Assembly (NCBI GenBank): GCA_900553135.1
Contig: USCO01000072.1
Location: 1-10,499, forward strand
Reading direction: 5' to 3'
Source of the DNA: an uncultured Eubacteriales bacterium
Lineage (GTDB): Bacteria; Bacillota; Clostridia; Oscillospirales; Oscillospiraceae
Length of the DNA stretch: 10,499 bases
Part shown: in pieces, positions 1-7,100 of the stretch
Numbering within the stretch: position 1 is the first letter of the stretch
Layout: the number at the start of each line of letters is the position of its first letter
Position numbers and translations under genes: made by a program
Notes under the pieces: generated by a model
What the model saw: the letters and a program-made list of their open reading frames with translations, nothing else
Told to the model about the DNA's origin: nothing
The model's database searches: none

Positions 1-806
1 CCCACCGCTCCGCCGTGGCCATCGTCTCCGCCCTGAAGCGGGGTCTGAGCCAGGCCGGGCTGCCCGCCGACGCCCTGCAGCTGGTGGAGGACACTACCCG
101 GGCTTCGGCCAACGAGCTGATGCAGGCCCGGGGCTTTGTGGACCTGCTCATCCCCCGGGGCGGCGCGGGGCTCATCCGCTCCTGCGTGGACAACGCCACC
201 GTGCCTGTCATCCAGACGGGCACCGGCATCTGCCACATCTATGTGGACAAAATGGCCGACCAGGCCATGGCCCTGGACATTCTGGAAAACGCCAAGTGCT
301 CCCGCCCCAGCGTGTGTAACGCCTGCGAGGTGTGCCTGGTGGACGCCGCCATCGCCCAGGAATTTCTCCCCAAGCTCCATGCCCGCCTGACCCAGGACCG
401 GGCCGAGCATCCCGTAGAGCTTCGCCTGGATGAGGCCGCCCAGGCCATCATCCCCGGCACCCCCGCAGGCGACATGGATTTTGACACCGAGTTTCTGGAC
501 TACATCCTGGCCGTGAAGGTGGTGGACGGAGTCCAGGAGGCGGTGGACCACATCGCCGCCCACTCCACCGGCCACTCCGAGGCCATCCTCACCGCCGACG
601 AAGCCGCCGCCCGGGCCTTCCTGGGCCAGGTGGACTCCGCCGCCGTGTACTGGAACGCCTCCACCCGCTTCACCGACGGCGGAGAGTTCGGCCTGGGCTG
701 CGAGATGGGCATCTCCACCCAGAAGCTCCACGCCCGGGGCCCCATGGGCCTGGGGGAGCTGTGCTCCTACAAGTACGTGGTGCGGGGTACGGGCCAGATC
801 CGCTGA
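1..806 (+). CDS. proA: Glutamate-5-semialdehyde dehydrogenase (gamma-glutamyl phosphate reductase), 5'-truncated by window edge
   Basis: ProA carries out the NADPH-dependent reduction of gamma-glutamyl phosphate to glutamate-5-semialdehyde, the second step of cytosolic proline synthesis, after the kinase ProB. The reading frame is open from base 3 with no start in view. About 267 residues remain of a family usually near 415, so the N-terminal part of the nucleotide-binding domain is missing. The aldehyde dehydrogenase active-site cysteine is visible in RPSVCNA (Cys codon at 315-317), preceded by the conserved stretch PVIQTGTGICHIYVD. The C-terminus has the family hallmarks STRFTDGGEFGLGCEMGIST and HARGPMGL, ending in VRGTGQIR. 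The gene ends normally at TGA 804-806. No clear terminator follows, and the next gene has its own candidate promoter. proB would be expected just upstream but lies outside the window. The identification is firm. Confidence 0.95.
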   Translation, partial: HRSAVAIVSALKRGLSQAGLPADALQLVEDTTRASANELMQARGFVDLLIPRGGAGLIRSCVDNATVPVIQTGTGICHIYVDKMADQAMALDILENAKCSRPSVCNACEVCLVDAAIAQEFLPKLHARLTQDRAEHPVELRLDEAAQAIIPGTPAGDMDFDTEFLDYILAVKVVDGVQEAVDHIAAHSTGHSEAILTADEAAARAFLGQVDSAAVYWNASTRFTDGGEFGLGCEMGISTQKLHARGPMGLGELCSYKYVVRGTGQIR

Positions 807-821
807 CCCCTGGATTTCCCA

Positions 822-850
822 GTGACAGGGCGGACGAAATCCGATATGCT
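822..850 (+). promoter_or_regulatory. Candidate sigma-A-type promoter for the HD-domain gene
   Basis: A -35-like GTGACA (822-827, five of six matches to TTGACA) is separated by exactly 17 bp from a -10-like TATGCT (845-850). Transcription would start near 857, giving a leader of about 80 nt before the ATG at 939. The call rests on pattern matching only. Read-through from proA is the alternative, since no terminator separates the two genes. Confidence 0.45.
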
Positions 851-938
851 GTGAGTGTCCCTGGAATACCGGTCCCCTTTGGGGCTGTGTAGATATTTGT
901 TCCTATTGTCTTCCGTGTTTCAGAAAGGACTGATTCCA

Positions 939-1451
939 ATGAACGAGTTTCACACGGAGTTCTGCCAAGTCACCGGAGACCTGCTGGATTGTGAGCAGGT
1001 GCGCATGATGGGCCAGTGGTACCACCACGGCACCGTGTCCACCCTGGACCACTCCCTGTTTGTGGCCTACTGGTCCTTCCGTATCGCCCGGTTCCTGGGC
1101 CTGGACGCCCAGGCGGCCGCCCGGGGCGGGCTGCTTCACGACCTGTACCTCTACGACTCCCGGGATAAGTCCGCCCATCCCGGCTGGCAGTGCTTCGACC
1201 ATCCCAAGGCGGCCGAGCGCAACGCCCGGCAGATCACCGACCTCAGCGAGAAGGAGAGCAACATCATCCTGTCCCACATGTGGCCCGCGGGAGGCGCACT
1301 CCCCCGGTCCCGTGAGGCCTGGCTGGTGGACGCGGTGGACACCTTCTGCGCCAGCCTGGAGCTGTCCGGGCTGTACCGGCCCGAGCGGCTGCGCCGCCGT
1401 CTGGGCGTGCAGCCCATTGAGACGCCCAAGGCTGCCGCGGCTGCCTGCTGA
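939..1451 (+). CDS. HD-domain phosphohydrolase, uncharacterised
   Basis: This 170-aa protein has the HD metal-dependent phosphohydrolase layout: His38, the paired His67-Asp68 in GGLLHDLYLYD, His88 in FDHPKAAERNA, His113 in SHMWP, and Asp131/Asp134 in VDAVDTFCA. These His/Asp residues would bind one or two metal ions. The substrate cannot be told from sequence. HD proteins of this size act on nucleotides or other phosphoesters, so a cytosolic housecleaning or signalling role is possible but unproven. The frame is open further upstream to 855, but the ATG at 939 is preferred because AGAAAGGA (922-929) precedes it at suitable distance and the upstream residues look non-coding. The C-terminus ends in an alanine-rich run. 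The gene lies downstream of proA and converges on pth, sharing a bidirectional terminator with it. No membrane segment or second domain is visible. Confidence 0.85.
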   Translation: MNEFHTEFCQVTGDLLDCEQVRMMGQWYHHGTVSTLDHSLFVAYWSFRIARFLGLDAQAAARGGLLHDLYLYDSRDKSAHPGWQCFDHPKAAERNARQITDLSEKESNIILSHMWPAGGALPRSREAWLVDAVDTFCASLELSGLYRPERLRRRLGVQPIETPKAAAAAC

Positions 1452-1460
1452 CAGCAAAAT

Positions 1461-1507
1461 AAAAGAACTCCCGCCCGCGCCATCGGCGCGGACGGGAGTT
1501 CTTTTTT
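1461..1507. terminator. Bidirectional Rho-independent terminator between convergent HD gene and pth
   Basis: The arm 1465-1481 pairs with 1485-1501 across a 3-nt loop (ATC), with a single A-C mismatch (1474/1492), giving about 16 paired positions that are mostly G-C. A-rich sequence (1461-1464) flanks one side and T6 (1502-1507) the other, so either strand yields a hairpin followed by a U-tract. It begins 10 bases after the HD gene stop and ends 2 bases from the pth stop, which is the expected place for a shared terminator. Confidence 0.88.
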
Positions 1508-1508
1508 G

Positions 1509-2102
1509 TCAGCCGTTAAACTTGTTCATGGCCCGGTCGGGACCCTCCTTGATGAGGCACTCCACGGCGTCGGCGGCCCGCTTCACCGCCTGGTCCATGG
1601 CCTTCTTGTCCTCCCCCTGGAACTTGCCCAGCACCCAGTCGGCCAGGTCGTAGTCGGGGTGGGGTTTCTCGCCCACGCCCACCCGCACCCGGGGGAACTG
1701 GTCGGTGCCCAGGTGCTGGATGATGCTCTTCAGGCCGTTGTGGCCTCCGGCGGAGCCCCCCTTGCGGATGCGCAGGCGGCCCACCGCCAGGGCCGTGTCG
1801 TCGGAGATGACCAGCACGTGGTCGGCGGGGATTTTATAAAAGTCCGCCGCCTGGCCCGCCGCCTCGCCGGACAGGTTCATGTAGGTCACCGGCTTCATCA
1901 CCAGCACCTTTTCCCCGGAAATGGAAAAGACGTTGGTGAGGGCCTTGAACTTCAGCCGCTGGATGGGCAGGCCGTAGCGCTCCCCCAGCTCGTCGGCCAC
2001 CATAAAGCCGGCGTTGTGGCGGGTGTTCTCATACTGGTCCCCGGGGTTGCCCAGGCACACCAGCAGCCAGGTGGGGCCCCCGGCAGATTTCTTCAAAAAC
2101 AT
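1509..2102 (-). CDS. pth: Peptidyl-tRNA hydrolase
   Basis: Pth cleaves the ester bond of peptidyl-tRNAs that fall off stalled ribosomes, recycling tRNA in the cytosol, and is usually essential. The 197-aa product matches the bacterial Pth family throughout. CLGNPG and NTRHNAGF carry the substrate-binding Asn19 and the catalytic His29. MKPVTYMNLSG follows, then VISDDTAL with the active-site Asp101/Asp102 region, and RIRKGGSAGGHNGLKSI with Asn122. There is an extra segment of about eight residues before the first beta strand. A longer reading from a TTG at 2117 is rejected because it would lie inside the Shine-Dalgarno sequence. The ATG at 2102 has GGGAGG seven bases upstream. It is the last gene of the glmU-prs-pth cluster, 63 bases after prs with a perfect hairpin in the gap. 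The glmU-prs-pth neighbourhood is also seen in Bacillus, where ctc lies between prs and pth; ctc is absent here. Confidence 0.97.
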   Translation of the reverse strand: MFLKKSAGGPTWLLVCLGNPGDQYENTRHNAGFMVADELGERYGLPIQRLKFKALTNVFSISGEKVLVMKPVTYMNLSGEAAGQAADFYKIPADHVLVISDDTALAVGRLRIRKGGSAGGHNGLKSIIQHLGTDQFPRVRVGVGEKPHPDYDLADWVLGKFQGEDKKAMDQAVKRAADAVECLIKEGPDRAMNKFNG

Positions 2103-2109
2103 GGTGTTT

Positions 2110-2115
2110 CCTCCC
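2110..2115 (-). promoter_or_regulatory. Ribosome binding site that fixes the pth start
   Basis: GGGAGG on the minus strand lies seven bases before ATG 2102-2100. It overlaps the only competing upstream start (TTG at 2117-2115), so the shorter reading is the supported one. Confidence 0.8.
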
Positions 2116-2120
2116 AAAAC

Positions 2121-2149
2121 AAGGGGGCGGGCTCAATGCCCGCCCCCTT
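2121..2149 (-). terminator. Perfect 12-bp hairpin in the prs-pth gap (terminator or attenuating/processing hairpin)
   Basis: Bases 2121-2132 pair perfectly with 2138-2149 (AAGGGGGCGGGC and its complement) around a 5-nt loop. Read on the minus strand, the hairpin starts 16 bases after the prs stop. It is followed by a poor U-tract, GTTTTGGG, that runs straight into the pth Shine-Dalgarno. The stem is strong enough to terminate, but the tail is weak. It may therefore be a partial terminator that lowers pth relative to prs, or a stabilising or processing structure. No separate pth promoter was found, which argues against complete termination. Confidence 0.55.
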
Positions 2150-2165
2150 GAGCGCTGTAATCGGA

Positions 2166-3149
2166 TCAGGTGAACAGACGAGAGACGGAGGTCTCCTCGT
2201 AGATGTGGCTGATGGCCTCGGCAAACATGTGAGCCACGGAGATGTAGCGGATCTTGTCGCTCTTGACGCCGGGCTTGGGGGGAATGGTGTCCAGGAACAC
2301 CACCTCGTCCATGACGCTCTCGTTGATGCGCTGCACGGCGGGGCCGGAGAGCAGGCCGTGGGTGGCCACAGCGGTGACGTCCTTGGCGCCGCCGATGTCC
2401 ACCAGAGCCTTGGCGGCGTGGCAGAGAGATCCGCCGGTGTCCACCATGTCGTCCAGGAGGATGACGTGCTTGTCCTTCACGTCGCCGATGATGTTCATGA
2501 CCTCGGAGGAGTTGGCCTTCTGACGGCGCTTATCCACGATGGCCAGGGGCATGTTCAGCTTCTGAGCGAAGGCGCGGGCGCGGGCCACGCTGCCCACGTC
2601 GGGGGACACCACCATGGTGTCGTCCTGCACGGCGGCGAACTTGCGGAAGCACTCGCTGACGAACAGGGGGGAGCCCAGCAGATTGTCCACAGGGATGTCA
2701 AAGAAGCCCTGGATCTGGTTGGCGTGCAGGTCCATGGTCAGCACCCGGTCGGCGCCGGCGCGGGTGATGAGGTTGGCCACCAGCTTGGCGGAGATGGGAT
2801 CGCGGGGCTTGGTCTTGCGGTCCTGACGGGCGTAGCCGAAATAGGGGATCACGGCGGTGATGCGGCCGGCGGAGGCGCGGCGCAGGGCGTCGATCATAAT
2901 GAGCAGTTCCATGAGGGCGTCGTTGACGGTGTGGGCCACGCCATCCTTGAAGTAGGGACAGGTGGACTGGACCACAAAGACGTCAGATCCGCGGACGGTC
3001 TCGTAGATGGAGGCAAAGTTCTCGCCGTCGGCAAAGGAGCCTACCTCAGAGTTGCCCAGAGGTACCCCCAGCTCCTGGCAGATGGCCTTGGCCAGGTTGG
3101 GGTTGGAGTTGCCCGTAAAAATCTTGATGCTCTTACCGTGTGTGATCAT
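2166..3149 (-). CDS. prs: Ribose-phosphate pyrophosphokinase (PRPP synthetase)
   Basis: Prs transfers pyrophosphate from ATP to ribose 5-phosphate, making PRPP for purine, pyrimidine, NAD, histidine and tryptophan synthesis. The 327-aa product has the class I landmarks in order: FTGNSNPNLA near residue 11, GSFADGE (38-43), PYFGYARQDRK (102-112, ATP site), KPRDPISAKLVANL (flexible catalytic loop), TMDLHANQIQGFFDIPVDNL (138-157, metal and ATP contact), VDKRR (206-209), and the PRPP loop LLDDMVDTGGS (231-241). It is close to the usual length of about 315-320. An ATG seven codons upstream (3170) gives a 334-aa form, but it has no Shine-Dalgarno. The ATG at 3149 has AAGGAAG six bases before it and starts the normal family N-terminus. 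It lies 74 bases downstream of glmU in the same transcript, the ancestral Firmicutes pairing that links amino-sugar activation with PRPP supply. Confidence 0.97.
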   Translation of the reverse strand: MITHGKSIKIFTGNSNPNLAKAICQELGVPLGNSEVGSFADGENFASIYETVRGSDVFVVQSTCPYFKDGVAHTVNDALMELLIMIDALRRASAGRITAVIPYFGYARQDRKTKPRDPISAKLVANLITRAGADRVLTMDLHANQIQGFFDIPVDNLLGSPLFVSECFRKFAAVQDDTMVVSPDVGSVARARAFAQKLNMPLAIVDKRRQKANSSEVMNIIGDVKDKHVILLDDMVDTGGSLCHAAKALVDIGGAKDVTAVATHGLLSGPAVQRINESVMDEVVFLDTIPPKPGVKSDKIRYISVAHMFAEAISHIYEETSVSRLFT

Positions 3150-3155
3150 AATCAA

Positions 3156-3162
3156 CTTCCTT
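3156..3162 (-). promoter_or_regulatory. Ribosome binding site that fixes the prs start
   Basis: AAGGAAG on the minus strand lies six bases before ATG 3149-3147. The alternative ATG at 3170-3168 would place this site inside the coding region and has no purine-rich site of its own. Confidence 0.7.
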
Positions 3163-3172
3163 CCATTCATTG

Positions 3173-3191
3173 TGGGAACGGGGCGTTCCCA
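3173..3191 (-). other. Small hairpin in the glmU-prs gap
   Basis: TGGGAAC (3173-3179) pairs with GTTCCCA (3185-3191) around a 5-nt loop, about 24 bases before the prs start on the minus strand. No U-tract follows, so it is not a terminator. It could affect mRNA stability or prs translation, or be incidental. Confidence 0.35.
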
Positions 3192-3223
3192 TGTTCTGTT
3201 GCTCCTGAGTACAAGCGCGGGGG

Positions 3224-3895
3224 TTACTTCTTCTCTTTTTTCGCCCGGTGAGCGGCGGCCCAGCCGGGTTTATCCACTTGACGGGCCCGGGCCACGGCCA
3301 GGGCGTCGGCCTCTACATCGTGGGTGATGGTGGAGCCGGCGGCGGTGAAGCAGCCGTCCCCCAGCTTCACGGGAGAGACCAGGTTGGTGTTGCAGCCGAT
3401 AAAGCAGTTGTCCCCGATGGTGGAGCGGTACTTGCGGTTGCCGTCATAGTTGACCAGAACGGTTCCGCAGCCGAAGTTTACCTTCTTGCCCACGTCGGCA
3501 TCTCCCACATAGGTGAGGTGAGAGATCTTGGTGCCGTCGCCGATGGTGGAGTTCTTCAGCTCCACAAAGTCGCCCACCTTCACATCCCGGCCAACCTCGC
3601 AGTTGGGACGGATGTAGGCAAAGGGGCCCACGTGTGCTCCCGCGTGGATGACGCTCTCATTGCACTGGGAGGAATTGATGGTGACCTCGTCCTCCACCAC
3701 GCAGTCCACCAGCATGGTGTTGGGGCCGATCTCACAATTTTTCCCCACCACCGTGTTGCCGCGAAGAATGGTGCCGGGCAGGAGCAGGGTACCCTCTCCC
3801 ACAGTGACAGTGTCCTCTACATACACAGTGCTGGGGTCCATCATGCGCACGCCGCTGTCCAGAAGGGCTTGGCGCTTTGCGCGAAAGTCGTCCAT
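3224..3895 (-). CDS. glmU: GlmU-type acetyltransferase domain only (glucosamine-1-phosphate N-acetyltransferase), lacking the uridylyltransferase half
   Basis: Typical GlmU (about 450-460 aa) acetylates glucosamine-1-phosphate and then uridylylates it to UDP-GlcNAc for peptidoglycan. This 223-aa protein matches only the C-terminal half: a short linker helix (residues 4-15), then a left-handed beta helix built from hexapeptide repeats (about 22-195). Acetyltransferase residues are present: Arg96 in YIRPN, Lys114 in VELKNS, the proposed catalytic His126 and Tyr129 in HLTYVGDA, Asn140 in NFGCG, Tyr150 in VNYDG, Lys155, and the AVARARQ tail with Arg203. The N-terminal nucleotidyltransferase domain with its GxGTRM-type loop is absent, and nothing upstream to mfd encodes it. 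The start ATG 3895 has AGGAGG 11 bases upstream, a long gap; no in-frame alternative is nearer. It is first in glmU-prs-pth. Expected product: GlcNAc-1-phosphate, with uridylylation done by a protein encoded elsewhere (inference). Confidence 0.9.
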   Translation of the reverse strand: MDDFRAKRQALLDSGVRMMDPSTVYVEDTVTVGEGTLLLPGTILRGNTVVGKNCEIGPNTMLVDCVVEDEVTINSSQCNESVIHAGAHVGPFAYIRPNCEVGRDVKVGDFVELKNSTIGDGTKISHLTYVGDADVGKKVNFGCGTVLVNYDGNRKYRSTIGDNCFIGCNTNLVSPVKLGDGCFTAAGSTITHDVEADALAVARARQVDKPGWAAAHRAKKEKK

Positions 3896-3905
3896 AGGTA
3901 ATGAC

Positions 3906-3963
3906 GCCTCCTGATTGAATTCAAAATGGGGGAGTCACTCCCCCACCGGCCTCCCTGGGAGGC
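3906..3963 (-). promoter_or_regulatory. Structured 5' leader of glmU: two hairpins and a ribosome binding site complementary to the first arm
   Basis: On the minus-strand RNA the leader first meets GCCUCCC/GGGAGGC (3963-3949). Next is UGGGGGAG/CUCCCCCA (3945-3927), followed by UUUUG, then the Shine-Dalgarno AGGAGGC (3912-3906). The first arm GCCUCC can pair either with its neighbour GGAGGC (3954-3949) or with GGAGGC of the ribosome binding site (3911-3906). The second hairpin plus UUUU resembles a weak terminator. Mutually exclusive folds could gate translation or elongation. No known riboswitch class is recognised, so regulation is inference from complementarity alone. Confidence 0.35.
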
Positions 3964-3975
3964 TCTTACAGGGCC

Positions 3976-4004
3976 ATTATAGCATAACCCTTTGAAAAAT
4001 TTGA
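3976..4004 (-). promoter_or_regulatory. Extended -10 promoter for the glmU-prs-pth cluster
   Basis: On the minus strand a perfect TATAAT (3981-3976) is preceded by TGC (3984-3982), forming the extended -10 motif TGnTATAAT. The -35 region (about 4004-3999, TCAAAT) is a poor match, as is common when an extended -10 is present. Transcription would begin near 3969, giving a leader of about 74 nt. The surrounding 3985-4090 is AT-rich, non-coding, and shows nothing else recognisable. Confidence 0.72.
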
Positions 4005-4091
4005 CCCCCTAACGGGAATTTTTTTCACAAACTTTCATTTCTTTCAGATTTCCACCAAAACGCCTGTTCAGACTTGGCAAAACTGTACACA

Positions 4092-4158
4092 AAGACAGCG
4101 GCTTTCGGGAAGGTCCCTTCCAAAACTTTGCCTGGAAGAACCTTCCCGCCGCTGTTTT
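4092..4158 (-). terminator. Long imperfect hairpin just downstream of mfd (likely terminator)
   Basis: Three nested stems are visible. ACAGCGGC (4095-4102) pairs with 4148-4155, GGGAAGGT (4107-4114) pairs with 4140-4147, and CTTCCA (4117-4122) pairs with TGGAAG (4133-4138). A TTTC bulge lies on one side. A- and T-rich ends (4091-4093, 4156-4158) extend the outer stem. It begins about four bases past the mfd stop on the minus strand, where a terminator is expected. The trailing sequence there, TCTTTGTGT, is a weak U-tract, so termination efficiency is uncertain. Confidence 0.55.
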
Positions 4159-4161
4159 CCC

Positions 4162-7100
4162 TTAGAGAACAGGGTAGGCCTCCACCAGGGCCTGGGCGGT
4201 GCGCAGGGGGTCGTCCCCCGCCCGCAGGCGCAGGGTGAACTTGGGGGTGTCCCCGGGGATGAGGAGCAGCCGGTCCTTGAACTTGGGCATGGCGCACAGG
4301 GCAGAGAAAGCCTCCAGGCTGAACTCTCCCAGGGTGAAGGCCAGCTGGTTCCCCTTCTGGGCGATGTCCCGGATGCCCTTCTCCCCCGCCTGGGAGCGGA
4401 GGATGGCCACCGAGATGAGGTTGTTCACCGTGCGGGGCGGCTCGCCGTAGCGGTCAATGAGCTCATCCACCAGGTCGTCGGCATCCCCCTCGCTGCGGAT
4501 GGCGGCGATGCGGCGGTACAGGTCCATGCGCTGCTCCTGGGCGGGGACGTACCGGTCGGGGATGGAGGCGGCCACGTTGAGGTCGGCGGTGCACTCGGCA
4601 TTCTGCTTGGGGGGCAGACCCTGCTCCTGGAGGACGGCCTCCTCCAGCAGCTTCAAATACATATCGTAGCCCACGCTGAGGAGGAAGCCGCTCTGCTCCG
4701 CCCCCAGCACGTTGCCCGCGCCCCGGATCTCCAGGTCCCGCATGGCGATCTTGAAGCCCGAGCCGAACTGGGCAAACTCCCGGATGGCCCCCAGGCGCTT
4801 GGCGGCCACCTCGGTGAGCACCTTGCCCCGGCGGTAGGTGAGGTAGGCGTAGGCCCGGCGGTTGGACCGGCCCACCCGGCCCCGCAGCTGGTGCAGCTGG
4901 GCCAGACCCAGGTGGTCGGCGTCCTCGATGATGAGGGTGTTGGCGTTGGGCAGGTCGATACCCGTTTCAATGATGGTGGTGCACACCAGCACGTTGAGCT
5001 CCCCGTCGGTCATGCGGCTCATGACGTCGTCAATGGCCTCCTGGTTCATGCGGCCATGGGCCACGCCCACGGCGGCGTCCTCCCCCAGCTCCCGGGCGAT
5101 GCGGTCGGCGGTGCGGTGGATGGTCTCCACCCGGTTGTGCAGGTAGTACACCTGCCCGCCCCGCTCCAGCTCCCGGCGCATGGCGTCCAGCAGCACCGGC
5201 CAGTTGTGCTCCAGCACATAGGTCTGCACCGGCTGGCGGTCGGCGGGGGGCTCCTCCAGGGTGGACATGTCCCGGATGCCCGACATGGCCATATTCAGGG
5301 TGCGGGGAATGGGGGTGGCCGACAGGGTGAGCACGTCCACCTGGGGGAACAGCTCCTTCAGCCGCTCCTTGTGCTGCACGCCGAAGCGCTGCTCCTCGTC
5401 CACCACCAGCAGGCCCAGGTCTTTGAATTTCACGTCCCGGTTAAAGAGGCGGTGGGTGCCGATGAGGATGTCCACCTGGCCCTCCTCCACCCGGCGCAGG
5501 GTCTCCTTCATCTGGGTGGAGGTGCGGAAGCGGGAGACCACGTCGATGTTCACCGGGTACTTCTGGAAGCGGCGCAGGGCATTCAAATAGTGCTGCCGGG
5601 CCAGCACCGTGGTGGGCACCAGCACGGCGGTCTGCTTGCCGTCCATGACGCACTTCATCATGGCCCGGAAGGCCACCTCGGTCTTGCCGTAGCCCACGTC
5701 GCCGCACAGCAGCCGGTCCATGGGGATGGGCCGCTCCATGTCCCGCTTGATCTCCTCCACACAGCGCAGCTGGTCCTCGGTCTCTACATATTCAAACTGC
5801 TCCTCAAACTCCTTCTGCCAGGAGGAGTCAGGAGAAAAGGCAAAGCCGGGCTGGCGCTGGCGCTGGGCGTAGAGCTGGATGAGCCCCTTGGCCAGGTCCC
5901 GCACCGCCTTCTTGGCCCGGGTCTTGGCCTTTTCCCAATCGCCGCCCCCCAGGCGGGAGAGTTTTTTGGTCTGCTGGGCCTCCTCCCCGCCGCCGATATA
6001 CTTGGAGATCTGGTCCATCTGGGTTGCGGGGACGTAGAGCACGTCGGTGCCCGCGTAGGCGATCTTCACGTAGTCCTTCTCCACCCCGTCGGCGGGCATC
6101 TTCACCATGCCCACATAGCGGCCCACGCCGTACTGCTGGTGGACGATGAGGTCTCCGGGGGACAGGTCGGCGTAGGACTTCAGCTTCTCCCGGTTGGTCA
6201 CGTCCTTGTGGGGACGGCGGGTCTTTTTCCGCACCGCCTCCCCCTCCGTGAGCACGGCCAGCTTCAGCTCGGGGTACTCCATGCCCGCGGACAGGCCCCC
6301 CACGGTGACCAGCACCTGGCCCGCCTTGGGCAGGGCCTTGGGCTGCAGATCCAGGGCGGCGGACACCCCCGCCTCCCCCAGCAGCTCCATGAGGGTCTCT
6401 CCCCGGCTGTGGGAGGACACCAGCACCAGGGAAGAAAAACCGTTTTTCTGGTAGTAGGCCAGATCCTGCACCGCCGCCTCAGCTCCGCCCCCAAAGCCGG
6501 GCAGCTGCCGGGCGGTGAGGGAGATGAGCTCCTTGGGGGCCACGGGGTAGGCGGTGAGGGTGAAGGAGTCCAGGTAGGCCATGGGAAAGTCCTCCAGACG
6601 GCGGCACAGCCCTTCCAGGGGCAGCCACAGCCCGGCGCACTCCCCCGCCAGCTCCCCCCGCTCCAGGAGGGTTTTCACGTCCTCCTCCATCTGCCACTGC
6701 CAGGTCTTGGCCCGCTCGGCCACCCGGCTGCTCTCACACCACAGCACCAGGGTACCGGGGGCCAGGTAGTCCGCCGCCGTGGCCGTCTCGGGGTAGATGA
6801 GGGGCAGATAGCGGTCGGCGCCCTCCAGGGCGCGGCCCTGCTCCAGCTCCTCCCGGTCCCGGTCCAGGGTCTGGGCCAGCTGGTCCTCTCCCCGGCTCCG
6901 GGCCCCCCGGGCCATGGCCTCCAGCTTCTGCCCCAGGCCCAGCACGCCGCCCGGGGCCAGGCCGGGCAGGGTCTCCGCCCCGGGAAACAGCTCCGCCCGG
7001 TCCACGTTGTCGGTGCGGCGCTGGGTGGCCGGGTCAAAGAAGCCCATGGCGTCCAGCTCGTCGTCAAAGAAGTCGGCCCGGACGGGCAGGTCCATGGCGG

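Noticed and set aside
855..938. Longer N-terminus for the HD-domain protein
   Set aside because: The upstream codons overlap the predicted transcription start region, have no ribosome binding site and add no recognisable sequence. The ATG at 939 has one.
1506..3251. A 581-codon plus-strand frame across pth, prs and the start of glmU
   Set aside because: It runs opposite three recognised genes, crosses their intergenic gaps and starts inside a terminator. Its composition is Gly/His/Val-rich and shadow-like.
3985..4090. Possible small gene in the mfd-glmU gap
   Set aside because: The AT-rich stretch has no open frame with a ribosome binding site on either strand apart from one that runs into mfd in the wrong frame.
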